A stretch of DNA of 64,000 nt from Annulohypoxylon bovei var. microspora. Taxonomy: Eukaryota; Ascomycota; Sordariomycetes; Xylariales; Hypoxylaceae. Every line of letters starts with the position of its first letter. The stretch's first letter is position 1. The notes beneath the pieces were generated by a model. That model was not told where the DNA came from, ran no database searches, and was given only the letters and a program-made list of their open reading frames with translations. Location: contig MU405323.1 of the NCBI GenBank assembly GCA_022836615.1, positions 62,001 through 126,000 of the forward strand, in the 5' to 3' direction. This document shows positions 21,857 through 33,225 of the stretch, one piece after another. The position numbers were made by a program, and so were the translations under genes.

Positions 21857-24571
21857 TCATGTGATGCTCAAATCGTCCACGCTCGGTCGTCTTGTCGACA
21901 TCGACCTACGGATTTGGTGATCTTCCTCCTCGACTCTATGCATATCATCGCTAGGAAGTCGAACAGCGCGGTCAAGCGCCACAGGTAAGCCTCGGTGCCG
22001 TCCTCTTATCATGACAGCACACAGGACCAACTTGCTTCCCGGATAAAGCCCGCCGCTGAAGCTGTAAGCTGCCGTTGGCAGCCCGATACTAATACCGACG
22101 CATCCGTAAGCGGACACCACCTCGAACACGACGTTGAAGACCGAAAACGTGACCGGGTCTTCAATAAAATGCTTCGTCTCGATGATAACGATAAGTAGGA
22201 CGGCCAAGACCAGCCACCACAGGTCATGCGAGAGCTGACCGCGGATCTGATGGCTGATGAAACTGATCCGGCTCTCTTCTCGTTGGTTTGGTGCCGCCCC
22301 AACCCCGTACCATTCTGCAAATGCGAGACGTACTACCCGACTCAGAGACTGGGCCTTGTTTCCTGGTTGACCGCGAGAGACAGGACGAGCCAGGGCGTTA
22401 CTGTAATTCGGATCATCTCCGTATATTCCCAGTGATCGTTCCTCATATACATTTGAATGCCGCATTGTAATCACTACTGGGTACACCGAGATATACCTGG
22501 AGTCAAAGTTAGTGCCACATCGTGACTACCTAGCTAGGGTTAACCTAAATAAAAGCGTGTAAAAGGACATAGGGAGTGCATGTGTGCGAGGGCTTAGAAT
22601 TGGCGAGACAGGTGAGGGAGAGGAGGAAAAGAGATAGGGAGTTGGATATAGTAGAGTAAATAAACCAAGAGTTAGCGAGGTGTTGACGAACATCATGATA
22701 ACATAGAGGACCTGTAGGCCGATAAACAGCGTTGGAATAGGCACCACATAAAAGCCCCCTGAACGGACAGCTACACATATATGTCAGCACTAAGGGAGAG
22801 TCACACGAGCTAGCTGGGCTGGGTTGTACCAATTGCTTGAAAGAGCCCATCAATGATACGGGAGCCGAGATGAGTTTGCTCGAGAGTAGTATTTCCAAGG
22901 TTAAGCACCTCAAATGCCACCCAGTCAGTGCCATTAAGCATAAAGAGCATAAAAACGAGCCAATGTGTTTGTCGCGACGGGAATAAGTTGGTATAGACAC
23001 GTCGAGGATACTTGAGGATGTATTCAAGGGTCTCTTTCCACTCTACCAAATCCTGCGGGTATGTCACTAGCTTCAGGATCTTCACTACAGAGCCTTACAT
23101 TAGTAACCACCAGCCTTTTAACGCAGAAATGTTTTGGTGGAATGCCAGGAGGCGAATCCGGATGCCATGAGATTATTTCCAAACCGAATATTCGGATACT
23201 AGAGGATTTAGATGTTCCCCCTAGCAATTGCACTGGATAGTAGGAGATATCTCTAGGGGATGCAAGGGAGTAGAACTTACAACTGCACCACAGGGCTAAC
23301 CGTAAGAACACAGGATAGGCCGTGTTTCCAGCGAGAATCATTGCTCCCATGACAATGAGCACGAAATACGAGCTTCCGTACGGTATCATATTCAAATCTA
23401 ACACGCTCATGCCACTATTGTTGAAAGCGGAGACGCCATTGAAGATTCCATTCCACCAGGGCGAGATTCCATTATCCAAAGCGGGCTGCGGTAGATTATT
23501 CGTTGTCCAAGCGCCGAGCGAGACGCATCCGAGAAATTGCCAGGAAAAGAAATATACCGGGACGATAATGGAGAGAAGTTTGAGGGCACGATACTCGGTA
23601 CCACCAAGCTCCTCGCGTTCCTCGCTTGTTAGGCCATGAAACTGGCCGTTGCGTCCAACTTTGTGCCCTCTTAGGTAGCTGTGACGGTTGACAACTGTGT
23701 CAGTAGTGGAAAAATGTCTGTGGGTAGTGGTGCCGCTAGGTGCGATAGATGTAGATCTAGCCCCGACACCATTGTCATCGACGAACGCGATATGCTCAGT
23801 ATTACTTGGCACCGCCGAGTTGCCCCTTTCGGGGTCCGGAGCAACGGAGCCTAGGGTAACGTCTTCTACCGGAGGCAAGCTGCGGCGGTGGGAGATGGAG
23901 CCACTCGTATGATCACGTGGGCTAGCCTCCTTTGGTATGGGAACAATGGGGGAGAGAAGCCTTCTGTCGCTTGGTTGAGAAATGACGGGAAGACTAATAG
24001 CTGGGCGTTGCTCCCAAGGAGAACCCGTTTCACCGCCGTCTGGCACTGTCCTGCTGCTCCTACCTAAGGTCCTAAGCCTATGGGTAATGGGCAGGAGGGT
24101 CAAGCTCGCGTTTCTCCTCTCGAGACGGCGTTTCCGCTCCTTACGCACGATCTCTTCAAAGCGTGCCTCGAAGGCATGCTTCCTTACCAGGACAGTCCAG
24201 ATTGAAACCCATATGGAGCTCCCGATGATGATCAAAAACCACTGCACCAATGAGGGTCAGTAATTATATCTTCGGTGAGAGATTTATGGATCCCAAACAC
24301 GGCTCGAGAGTTCTAACAACCAGAACAGGCTGGGATCACATACGAGGAGGACCTGCTGCCAGGTAGTCATCTGACTTAGGTTCACAGTATTTAGGCCAGC
24401 CTCTGTCATAGCAGAGATTACCAAAAATAGACTGTCGACATACGAGATGCTGAACTTGGGGTCCGAGGAGCCCCAAAATATAAGTGACGAGACCAAGGGG
24501 ACGATGATGAAGTAGGCATAGTGAATTGTGATGAAATTTAGCGGAGGTAGAAGGAACCGGAAGCCGCGCAT
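21857..24571 (-). CDS. trk1: TRK-family high-affinity potassium transporter
   Basis: Five exons, complement(21857..22496, 22692..22770, 22830..23084, 23281..24241, 24344..24571), give 720 residues. The protein begins MRGFRFLLPPLNFITIHYAY, the standard start of fungal TRK proteins; the first pore loop is in SAMTEAGLNTVNLS. A long hydrophilic loop follows (about residues 110-250), then WNGIFNGVSAFNNSGMSVLD, VLNGTDWVAFEVLNLGN and FEVVSAYGCVGISIGLP, which supply the other three P-loop/selectivity segments. Together four MPM repeats make the plasma-membrane K+ (Na+) uptake system. The small 79-nt fourth exon and the donor gttcgt at 22691 are needed to rebuild MMYISVYPVVITMRHSN. The leader has (gagaatgg)n repeats. 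Confidence 0.93.
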
Positions 24572-25650
24572 TTCTCAAAGTGGTGGTGTTGTGGTGTTGT
24601 GATGTTTTGGTCTTGGCGGAACGAGAGAATAGGAGAATGAGAGAATGGGAGAATGGGAGAATGAAGCGAAGATTGAAAACTTTCTTTTTCTTTAGTTGGG
24701 CAACATGATGAAAGAGGATAGACAATTCTCTATAATTGATGGAAACATTTATAACAAAAGTCTCTGTGCCTCTATAACTAGACCTTTAGTCTTAAACTCT
24801 TACTTTTCCGCACTCTCTATAATTGTGATGTATGCACAGTAGAAAATCGATGGTGGTTACATATATGTATGTAAGTTTTCGTCGCCCACCCGATACGAAA
24901 ACTAAGTTTTATCTGTATGTAGGTAGTATATTTCACTTGGGTGAGATCATTGATTGTAAGGGGGGCTAGTACATATGTCATAAAGTATTATTTGATGGAA
25001 ACAATGCCGACTAAAAAAGAAAAAGAAAAAAGGTACAAGTAGATAACGGGAATAAGATTGGATAATTGCCGTGCTACCAAATTGCGGTGTAGCGTAGCTT
25101 CTAGATAGTAGGTACCCACGCAAAATGTATGTACCTATAGGTATCATACATACCTACATCTAGGTACATACCTATGTACATAGGTATTTACGAACCCGGA
25201 TTGATCGACATTTATATTATACTTGATATACGGTAGGTACTATCACCAACCACGGTGGCAGAGTGGTAACCACTCCCAAGGACACACCGCTTTGTCTACC
25301 AAGCCCACAGGAAAACCGGCAATTCAGCTACGCCTTCAAAATACACATACCGAAGACTTATGGGGTAATTCCTAAGCATTTCCTTCATCGACGTGTTAGA
25401 GCCTACCTACCCGGATACCTTAGATAGATATCTACATACCTGAAGCAAATAAAGCTCCAAATCTACCTAGGTACTTGACACATGCGTAATGTAAACTTAT
25501 GCCACCGTAGACACCCGACTCAGAAGAATAAGCATGCTCAGTTCGGAAGCAGCCATGCTTACTAGCTTTCCGCTCATCTTAAGACTTCATCACAGTACAC
25601 CGTATAATATACCATCTCAAGGATGAGAGTGCCGCCTACGTCTTTACGAC
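24572..25650. other. intergenic, purine minisatellite and TAGGTA motifs
   Basis: 24618-24662 has several copies of gagaatgg in the upstream region of trk1. 25120-25190 is a dense run of TACCTA/TAGGTA words. A stretch at 25248-25275 resembles a tRNA A box but has no B box, so I do not call a tRNA. Confidence 0.5.
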
Positions 25651-26447
25651 TTATAGTTCGTTGTGCTCCTGAGTATCATCGGTGTCGGCGATTACGGTCT
25701 TGACAGCCTCGGCGACCTCCTCAACCTTGCTTGCGACCCTTTCCGCTATTTTAGACGAAGCCGTCTCGGAGGCTTCGCTGGCGGTTAAGCTCGCACTGCT
25801 GCTAGCCTTCGTGACGATAGACTCGGGGTTAGGGACACCCTTGATTCCCATAAGCTCCGTCTCGAACACTAGTAGCGATAGCTCATATTAGATGCTATAT
25901 TCGTTCATTCCAAAACCTTTCGATCTGCTACATACCAAGAGTAGATCCCGCTGGGATTGGTCCCACGGCCCTATTCCCGTATCCGTACTCGGGTGGAACG
26001 GTCAAAGTCCTGATGAGCTGTTAGCATCCATCGGGTGTTTGGTGATACTTCATGTGCCGTCGTAGCCGACAATATCGGAGACGGTAGAGGAAGATATCGT
26101 CTTGCCTTTTTTCGCCAATGCACATGTCCAAAAGGCCTTGGTCCCATCTATATGCGGGTTAGGATCTCATCATGATGTAGCCAAGGGCTTGTATTTTCGT
26201 CAACGAACCCCTTAATGACTTGACCGCCTCCCAAGTTGAAGCTGAAGGGGGTGCCGCGGTCGTAGCTGGCATCGAACTTGTTTCCGTTGGAAGCAAGTGT
26301 GCCCCTGTAGTGTACCTGGATATTGTCGCCCTTTTGTGTCTTTCGATCGCATTCGACGGGCAAAGTCACGTCAATCTTAAGGTCCGAGGCCAAGGCGCCG
26401 AAGGTGATAGATGCCACGAGGGACAAGGAGAAGAGGAAGCTTCGCAT
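25651..26447 (-). CDS. ER FKBP-type peptidyl-prolyl isomerase (FKBP2-like)
   Basis: Four exons, complement(25651..25868, 25936..26009, 26106..26147, 26209..26447), give 190 residues. An N-terminal signal peptide (MRSFLFSLSLVASITFGALA) precedes one FKBP domain at about 35-125: KGDNIQVHYRGTLASNGNKFDASYDRGTPF, GGQVIKGWDQGLLDMCIGEKRTLTVPPEYGYG and STLVFETELMGI. A Ser/Ala/Glu-rich helical tail follows and the protein ends HNEL, a variant of the HDEL retention signal, so it should be a lumenal ER foldase. The second intron uses a GC donor (AG|GCAAGA at 26105) with a normal AG acceptor; without it the frame is lost between GEK and RTL. Exon 2 is only 42 nt. Identity is secure; client proteins are unknown. 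Confidence 0.92.
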
Positions 26448-28452
26448 TTTGTCGGGTTGGAATTGAGTCTTCTAACAGATTAAATATTATTAGAATATGC
26501 TCTTGATTATCTAGACCAACATATTTAGGGTCTACAGTTATAATTGGGTTTGGAATGGTTCAAACTCACCTCTTGTCAACAATGTGAAGTAAAAGACAAA
26601 GTCAAATCCTTCTATGCTCTAAGTGTTACGATGACAATAAACGGTGAATATCAATCAATTGGATATATACATATGAGTGCTTAGGTACATACTTAGATAT
26701 TATTGACTTAATCATCATACATCGGTCAATTGGAGGCGGGGCACACAGACCTGTACCTGATTTTAGGTACATACGTACATGTACTGACTCTTAATTACAT
26801 CATTGATGTAAGCGTTCAATGCCCCCATGCAGGTGTTCAATGTTCATCTTATCTTCACCGAAACATCCACATGAAAGCTTCGAAACAAAAACAAAAGGAA
26901 AACCACCACATATGTATAATTTCAATTTGAACTAGACCAAGCCACCCTACTGCCTCATAAGGCAAACTTGTCCTTAATACATACCTACGTATAATTGTAC
27001 CAAGGCTGAAATGTGAGTTGACTCATCACCCAGGTCCAAGGTTTGCACTATGTACCTAGTAGGTAGAACGCCAGCGGGGAAATCCAGGTACGTATTGGAT
27101 GTATGTAATAGGTATGTAGGACTTTGATGTGTGGTTGATTGACCTACAATGCCTAATACATACACGCATGCGTAGGACCTGAGCATACATAAGGTAGGTA
27201 CCTAGACTACCTATACCTACCTAGATATATCCTGTTTGTGGCTGGTGTAAGTACAGCACATTCACCCAGGCTGCCAGGTAGGTACCTACCTACATAGTCC
27301 TACCAGTCCTGCTGACTCAGATCCTTTAGCGTTAGCCCCCAAAACGAACAATTAACACAATTTTTAGAACTTCAGCTAGCAATATTACGAACTTCTCTCC
27401 TAGGATAACCTAGTCTACCACAGGCAGACAAACGGCAGACAAACCACATTTAGCCTCCAGCCAACAGCATAGCCGCTTAGCATTTTGGGTCATAGTCAAT
27501 TACATACCTTATACCCATCACATTCCCAAAACAAGGCAACTAACTATTTGTTACAAGCCACTGAAGATATTCCCAATTTAACCTCAAAAACAAAAACAAA
27601 AATAACCCCCAAATCGCTTGTGACTAATAAACCGCTAACTATGCCAGCTGTAACTTCTAGCCCGCCACAATCGTCTCAGTTTGTTCATTACCTAGAAGTA
27701 GGTAATTATAACACACAGCCTCCATTTACAGCTTAAACAAACTTCCCAGGCATACTTTTTGCTTCCATTTTGGTTCTTTTTTGGTTCTTTCCCCCATCCC
27801 AATCCATTTCGTTCCATCTCATACTTATCCCCTGTCAACCATTCCCCCCCCCCCCCCCCATTCTCCCCATTCTCCACTTTTCTCTTGTCAGTCATATGAA
27901 CTACTTCCATTGCTATGTTCTTCTCAACCAACAGAATCACTCAATTGCTGCCTCATTACCATTGCCCTTTCTCTCTCTCATTTCTGCCTTGAAGTTCAGC
28001 CAGATAAGTGAGTCATCCATTTCTCGGTATCCCTCTTAGCTCTCTCAGTACTCGGTTGTAGCCGAAGACCGCCCCCATTGAGTCTGCCTATGGCAATGCT
28101 CAGTATCGTTGGAATATGTTTGCCTCCTTACTCTTACACGGGCTTTCGATGTGAACTATCGAGAGGTAAAGTACATTGTCAATGTTCAACTATATAAGTC
28201 GAAATGCTTCTCTAGTTTGTAGGTTTCTCTATCTGCCTTCCCATCTTCTCTTCGACAACCAAACAACACTCTCATAAATACACAATTCCTATCAAGTCTC
28301 CTCACTTGATATTATTATACATATCTATCTCCATCTGAATACACATTGCCATCACCGAACGAGATTGTCCAGCAAGGATCTCTCCAGATCTTCTCACTCT
28401 GTTTCTACTCGACAATCCCTACCGTTGAACGCCTCCAAGTTCTTATAATACC
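26448..28452. other. 2-kb spacer rich in TAGGTACC motifs
   Basis: 26960-27300 is one of the densest clusters of the TAGGTAGG/CCTACCTA motif in the window. 27846-27859 is a run of 14 C. 28200-28450 is a pyrimidine-rich leader for the following small gene. Short open frames at 27485-27736 and 27770-28039 are low complexity and I do not call them. Confidence 0.5.
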
Positions 28453-28749
28453 ATGTCTTCCCGCGAGAGCTCCTCCGACCCTAGTGGCTCTCTCAATGTG
28501 CGGACCAGCGATCAATATCGGTCTTCCAAGTCCGGTACGTTCCCCCTTAATACTAAACCTAAACTAATATCCTTAACTAATTCGATAAAAGGTGACTACA
28601 AGGTTGACTCTTGCCGTCGGAATGGTGGCAGAGATGTTACCGTCTATAACCATCACAGCTCTGGTTATGAGGCTGCGGCTCCGCGCCCTGGTTATGGACC
28701 ATCCACCACCAAGAGGGATGAGACTAGGAAATCCTCATCTCCACATTGA
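28453..28749 (+). CDS. small hydrophilic protein of unknown function
   Basis: Exons 28453..28534 and 28592..28749 give 79 residues. The intron (57 nt, donor gtacgt, branch-like ctaac, acceptor aaaag) is in frame and stop-free, so the unspliced form would be 98 residues. The protein is polar: an N-terminal Ser-rich segment (MSSRESSSDPSGS), then NVRTSDQYRSSKSGDYKVDS, then a Tyr/Gly/Pro segment (YNHHSSGYEAAAPRPGYGPS). No signal peptide, TM or known domain. The long pyrimidine-rich leader and good ATG context suggest a real, perhaps well-expressed gene. I do not recognise the family. Confidence 0.55.
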   Translation: MSSRESSSDPSGSLNVRTSDQYRSSKSGTFPLNTKPKLISLTNSIKGDYKVDSCRRNGGRDVTVYNHHSSGYEAAAPRPGYGPSTTKRDETRKSSSPH

Positions 28750-30218
28750 GAATCCATTCGACAATATAGCATATTTTTCACGTGTTTGGGCAGGTTCAAT
28801 TGGGTACTTCGGGATTTCAGGATAACAGAACGGCTGTTGGCATCGCGGACTTTTAAAGATATACCAAGATCTTTCCTTATTATCAGTAGCTGATCGTTCA
28901 GCAAGACTGTATTGCCCCACGGCATCTACCTACATCTGTATGGTCAATAGCCTTACTTCATTGTAGTCTAGTAAAATTTTATTGCTTGCCACTCAGCCAC
29001 AGACCGTTCGCGATATCCTACTTTGTGTAGATGTAATTAGTTGACCTATAATGATTTCACTTCTATATGAGGCTCGTTAGTGTATTGTTTTTATTCGTTA
29101 CCGTCTGTGAGGTAAGGAAGGGAGCCGACATGCAGGAACCTATATGTCGTGCAATGGTAGGTAGCCTAACTGTAACACCCCACGGAGGATATGATATGAT
29201 CGACTAATCTCCACGAACCAATCTTATCGATCTCCAAGAACCGAATGCAGGATGGTGGGCTTGCTCCTATCACTCGATTGGTAGAATTAGGGCACCGGTA
29301 CCTTAGATTGGCATAAGGCGCAACCCCCCTTGATCGGTAACAGGACGTGAAGTTTCGCAGAGCAGGGTGAAGTGGCTCGTGCGATACCAGATCAGCTAGT
29401 TAGAATGCAATATATTCGTTATTCTGGATATCGTGTTGATCATTGGAGTATCGTGTACTGGTTTTGATGGAGTTGGCGCTTTACGCCAGTCTAAGGGATC
29501 GACTATAATCAATCGAAACAAACGGTGAGACGTGGTATTGTCAATCGCAGTGATATAAGACCTATAAATTCTATCCTCTACCGCCACCATCATACCCAGC
29601 TAACACATCCGTGAGACGGAGAGCTACGGGCAAGCAGTCGTAGTTCGTGAGGTTCAACGAAGTACCCGTATCATCTCATCATCTCAGTCCTTCGCGGTAG
29701 ATATAATACCCCAATTTTTAAGCTCACTAAAGCCATAACTACGTCTAATTAAGAAACACCGCCAGCTAAGGGCCAAGTTCCACAAGCACAAGCACAAGCT
29801 CGTAGCACAGTTGTATGTGGGCCGTATGTTGTCGCATTCTATCCCATAGTGCTACTACGTGCAAATGGCAAAGTACCTAACCTAGTATCACTATATTGTA
29901 TTGTATTACCTACCTAGATAGAACATTACTGTTGCTGTTTACAGTAAACCTGGACAATATCGACTTGGGTTACCAAGGCGGCATGCAAACAAAGCATTGC
30001 CTATATACGTGGCAAGGTACTCTGGAGCGTTTCACATCTGATTATTGATGGCATGAATTACGTGGAAGAGAAATAATGAGCATATCTACATACGTGGTCT
30101 TGGGCCAACCCTCCATTATTAATATATTTTCTTTCGGGATGCAGATAGGGGCGAGGACCAAACTCATTATCCCATACCCCCCCTCCCCCCCCATATCCCC
30201 ATATGACATGATATTCGT

Positions 30219-30277
<59 letters not shown>

Positions 30278-30278
30278 T
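28750..30278. other. 1.5-kb gene-free spacer
   Basis: Contains the 3' region of the small gene and, near 30224-30270, a CT microsatellite. No coding region with gene-like composition was seen. Confidence 0.45.
30224..30270. repeat. (CT)n microsatellite
   Basis: About 23 CT units, interrupted near the right end by ttt. It lies just past the stop codon of the GNA1-like gene, so it would be an (AG)n tract in that gene's 3' UTR. Confidence 0.95.
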
Positions 30279-30866
30279 TCAGCCTCGATGATAGTCGTCA
30301 CTCTCTGCCTCAAAGTAACGCGACATCTCTATTCCAGAGTTATGGTATCCGCACTTGACATAAAATGGCTCGTTACGTAGGCCGCAATTGAGTATGTTCT
30401 TGTAGCAGCCCACATTGATGGCCACAGAGTCTAAAGCTTGAATCATCTTTAGACCGAGCCCCTTTCCCTGATGCTCCTTGGCTACTGAGATTTCTTCGAC
30501 ATGGCCACATTTACCACGATTATGTATGCTGCTTTGGTAAGATTTCCGAACGAGAATACTCATGATATGATTATAGGGAGCGTACAATTTCTTCTCCACT
30601 ACTAAGGCACCCGTTCCGACGATGCGGCTCTCATGCTCGATTACCGCAAAGTAATATGTACCTTTAGACTCCACCATCTCCTCATAGCGCTCGATGAAAT
30701 CTGCCTCGCTAACATCTCCGATCCAAGTGAGGACTCGCAGGCAGTCAAAGAACCCTTTGCTGTAATCTCCTCTCTCTAATGGGCGAATAATGAAACCATC
30801 TGGTAGAGAGATAGTGACATTCTGTGAGATGAGGGAAGCCGAAAAAAGAGCCTTTGTATGACCCAT
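30279..30866 (-). CDS. gna1: glucosamine-6-phosphate N-acetyltransferase
   Basis: Two exons, complement(30279..30531, 30586..30866), give 177 residues. The 54-nt intron is in frame and stop-free; removing it restores VVEKKFSIHNRGKCGHVEEISV, the conserved core of the family. GNAT acetyl-CoA motif is EHQGKGLGLKMIQALD; the end NEPFYVKCGYHNSGIEMSRYF is also typical of GNA1. The enzyme makes GlcNAc-6-P from glucosamine-6-P and acetyl-CoA in the cytosol, feeding UDP-GlcNAc for chitin, N-glycans and GPI anchors. Some residues differ from the usual consensus (NCGLRNEPF in place of D/ECSEANEGF), so a diverged paralog is possible. Confidence 0.85.
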   Translation of the reverse strand: MGHTKALFSASLISQNVTISLPDGFIIRPLERGDYSKGFFDCLRVLTWIGDVSEADFIERYEEMVESKGTYYFAVIEHESRIVGTGALVVEKKLYAPYNHIMSILVRKSYQSSIHNRGKCGHVEEISVAKEHQGKGLGLKMIQALDSVAINVGCYKNILNCGLRNEPFYVKCGYHNSGIEMSRYFEAESDDYHRG

Positions 30867-31187
30867 TGCAGCCCAGTGCTCTTGTCGCGATTCAAGGTAG
30901 ATGCAGATAGCACTTAGAAGTAAGAAGCATACGAGTGCCTGGGGTTCAAATGTATGAACAGAATCCTATCCTTAGGTATATATGCCTACTTGAGTGTATA
31001 TATAGATATCACTCAGAGCCAGGATAAATGTAAATTAAGGGGAGGGGAGGGAGAGTTAGCACATGCGCTAATGCCAAGGGCCTCCCGGCATCTCTAAGGA
31101 GATCAAGCACTTAGGCAATCATCGACGGGTGAAAGCTCTCCGATAATTGCATACTAGGTACATAAATATCTAACTATGTAGGTAGGT

Positions 31188-33117
31188 TATGGAGGCCTGT
31201 TCGTACAACTGTGCAACAAAACGTTTTGAGTTTTGGAAAATGGAAGAGGCTATGCCTAATAAGGTAAGGGGTATATGGGTATGTACTTAAAAATTAATAA
31301 AAGAATACTTGGATTAATCGTACGGATAAATGAATAAAGATTTGTTATTTTAGCAGTAACTTTAACCAAACAGCCCAGTTTTTCCCTTAGAAACAGCCCA
31401 TCCACTTTTTTCATACATCTTATTGGTTGCTTTCCACTAAAGCTGCATCCCACCAAGGGTACCTTCTTTCGCATACAAACTGCCATACAAATGCATGTAT
31501 CGTTCGCATTATGTAATTCAATTGAACTTTGCATACTTAATACCGCTGCGCACTTACATACTACATAATATTCTTTATATTCATTTGAAAGCGATTCGAA
31601 AGACCTATTTAATAAATATTATTTCAATATTTAAAGTTGCATTTCAAAGATGTTACGAGGGTGAAAAGATCAGTATATTTTGTGTGTGTTGGGATGAAAG
31701 TCATCACGTGATACCCTTAGTCTAACCCATTACCCCCCATACCTACTTATCTTAGTACCTTTTAATCTACCTAACATCTTCAAATCGCAACTTCAAATAT
31801 CGATTTTATATTCATTAAATAGGTCTTTCAAAGCGCTTCAAAATGAATATCGTGCATCCAGTTTAATACTTACTTATAATACGATATGATTGAAATCGTG
31901 CGCAAAACCAAGTGTTATATGTTAAGTCTTAGCTCAGCGAGCGAGAACCAATAAAATGCTTAGACCCACCTAAAAAGTGGATGGGCTGTTTCTAAGGGAA
32001 AAACTGGGCTGTTTGGTTAAAGTTACTGTTATTTTAAGGCAAATGCTAATACATATACCCTTAGTTTTACACTTAAATAACTTCCCTTTTAACAGGTTTA
32101 ACTTAAAAGTAAAATGATATTCTTATAGCTCTCAATCAGGCAATTCTAAATATATAAATTTCAATAGGTTGCACGTTATATTTTATACGAAATGAGATGT
32201 TGTATCGCTACTCTCAATGTTATTGCTGCGACCGGTCGCACGTGACACCCCCGAAACGCTTTAATATTAATACCTTACACGATCTATTAAATATTTATAT
32301 CAACACTTATCTAATTATGATGCAACCTGAATTATTCGGTTTTTTTATAAGTTAACTATTGAATTATATAAATTATTTTACTTCAAACGTAGTATTAGCA
32401 AAGCTATTTAAATGCAAATATAAAGTAAGTTATCGAAGCCGATACAATGGGATACATACGAAAGTCCGTGCTTATCGTTTAACGAAAATAATCCTTATCA
32501 AAATCTCTTATCGCAATAATCCCGGATCTCCGCCACAACGATTGATTGGGTGCATCGTTTTAAGGGTGGGTTTAATTTTCAGCTTTTGAGGTGGCCCGTT
32601 CGCGAAAAGGTAATTTTTTGAAAAACAAAAAGCTGGCTCTCGCGCATGGACCAGGTGGGTGGCAAAAGTGATTACTTAAGGTGCTTACTTAATTGATTCC
32701 GTACAAAAGACCCTTAATCTGGGTAATGAAGCAACCTTTGAGGAGGTGGCTAAGGCGTTAAAAAGGAGGCTACGGGTGGCCCAATAGGTGGTTAAACCGG
32801 TAGTTGAATCAGTAGTTTTTTCGTCGGATGAAAAAATAAATAGAAATGGGCGATCGAGGAATCGAACCATGACCCTCCGGCTAAACTCGGGATACCGAGC
32901 GGGTGGCTTCGTATATATATATATTCATGCGTATATACATATATGTATGCGTATATACATATATTTAATAACATCTTTTCGTTACGTAAATATCCATGTA
33001 TTTCTTTTTTAAATATAAAGTAGATAGATTTCGCGCGGTTAGGACACACCTTACCCTTTTAGGTAAAATTAAAAACTAAAAATTGAAAATGCACAGTTGT
33101 ACGAACGGGCCTCCATA
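31188..33117. mobile_element. Tc1/mariner-like transposon relic carrying a nested element
   Basis: 26-bp terminal inverted repeats at 31190-31215 (tggaggcctgttcgtacaac...) and 33090-33115 (complement, one mismatch), each bordered by TA (31188-31189 and 33116-33117). Total 1926 bp; after removing the nested 675-bp element and its 9-bp duplication about 1.24 kb remains, the usual length of a Tc1/mariner or pogo/Fot1 element. The interior is AT-rich with stops in every frame; short fragments (for example LNLGNEATFEEVAKALKRRL at about 32712-32770) could come from a transposase N-terminus, but I cannot prove it. Confidence 0.78.
31345..32037. mobile_element. 675-bp long-TIR element (MULE- or hAT-like MITE), nested
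   Basis: Perfect 57-bp inverted repeats at 31354-31410 and 31972-32028, starting CAGTAACTTTAACCAAACAG. Flanks are ttattttag (31345-31353) and ttattttaa (32029-32037): a 9-bp duplication with one mismatch, or an exact 8-bp one if the left end is shifted by a base. Inside is a second, imperfect inverted repeat of about 75 bp (about 31565-31645 versus 31770-31850). No coding capacity. A long TIR with 9-bp TSD favours Mutator-like origin; an 8-bp TSD and CAG start would favour hAT. Confidence 0.85.
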
Positions 33118-33123
33118 TAGGTA

Positions 33124-33150
33124 CCCCAAACCCCAAACCCCAAACCCCAA
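33124..33150. repeat. short (ccccaaa)n run
   Basis: Four tandem 7-bp units. Resembles a telomere-type repeat, but is too short to be called an interstitial telomere and differs from TTAGGG. Confidence 0.7.
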
Positions 33151-33225
33151 ATTCTAACTATCCAATTCTAATTAGTAGGTCTGTTAAACCATACATACAT
33201 CCCCTCCCTATGTATCTCACTCCTT

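Noticed and set aside
25245..25335. A-box-like tggcagagtggt suggesting a tRNA-Ser/Leu
   Set aside because: No B box and no cloverleaf could be drawn downstream.
32825..32925. Possible tRNA on the minus strand: perfect B-box GGTTCGATTCC at 32858-32868
   Set aside because: T stem has mismatches, the only hairpin near the anticodon position has a four-base loop, and no matching acceptor stem was found; at best a tRNA-derived relic.
33124..33150. Interstitial telomere
   Set aside because: Unit is ccccaaa, not TTAGGG, and only four copies.
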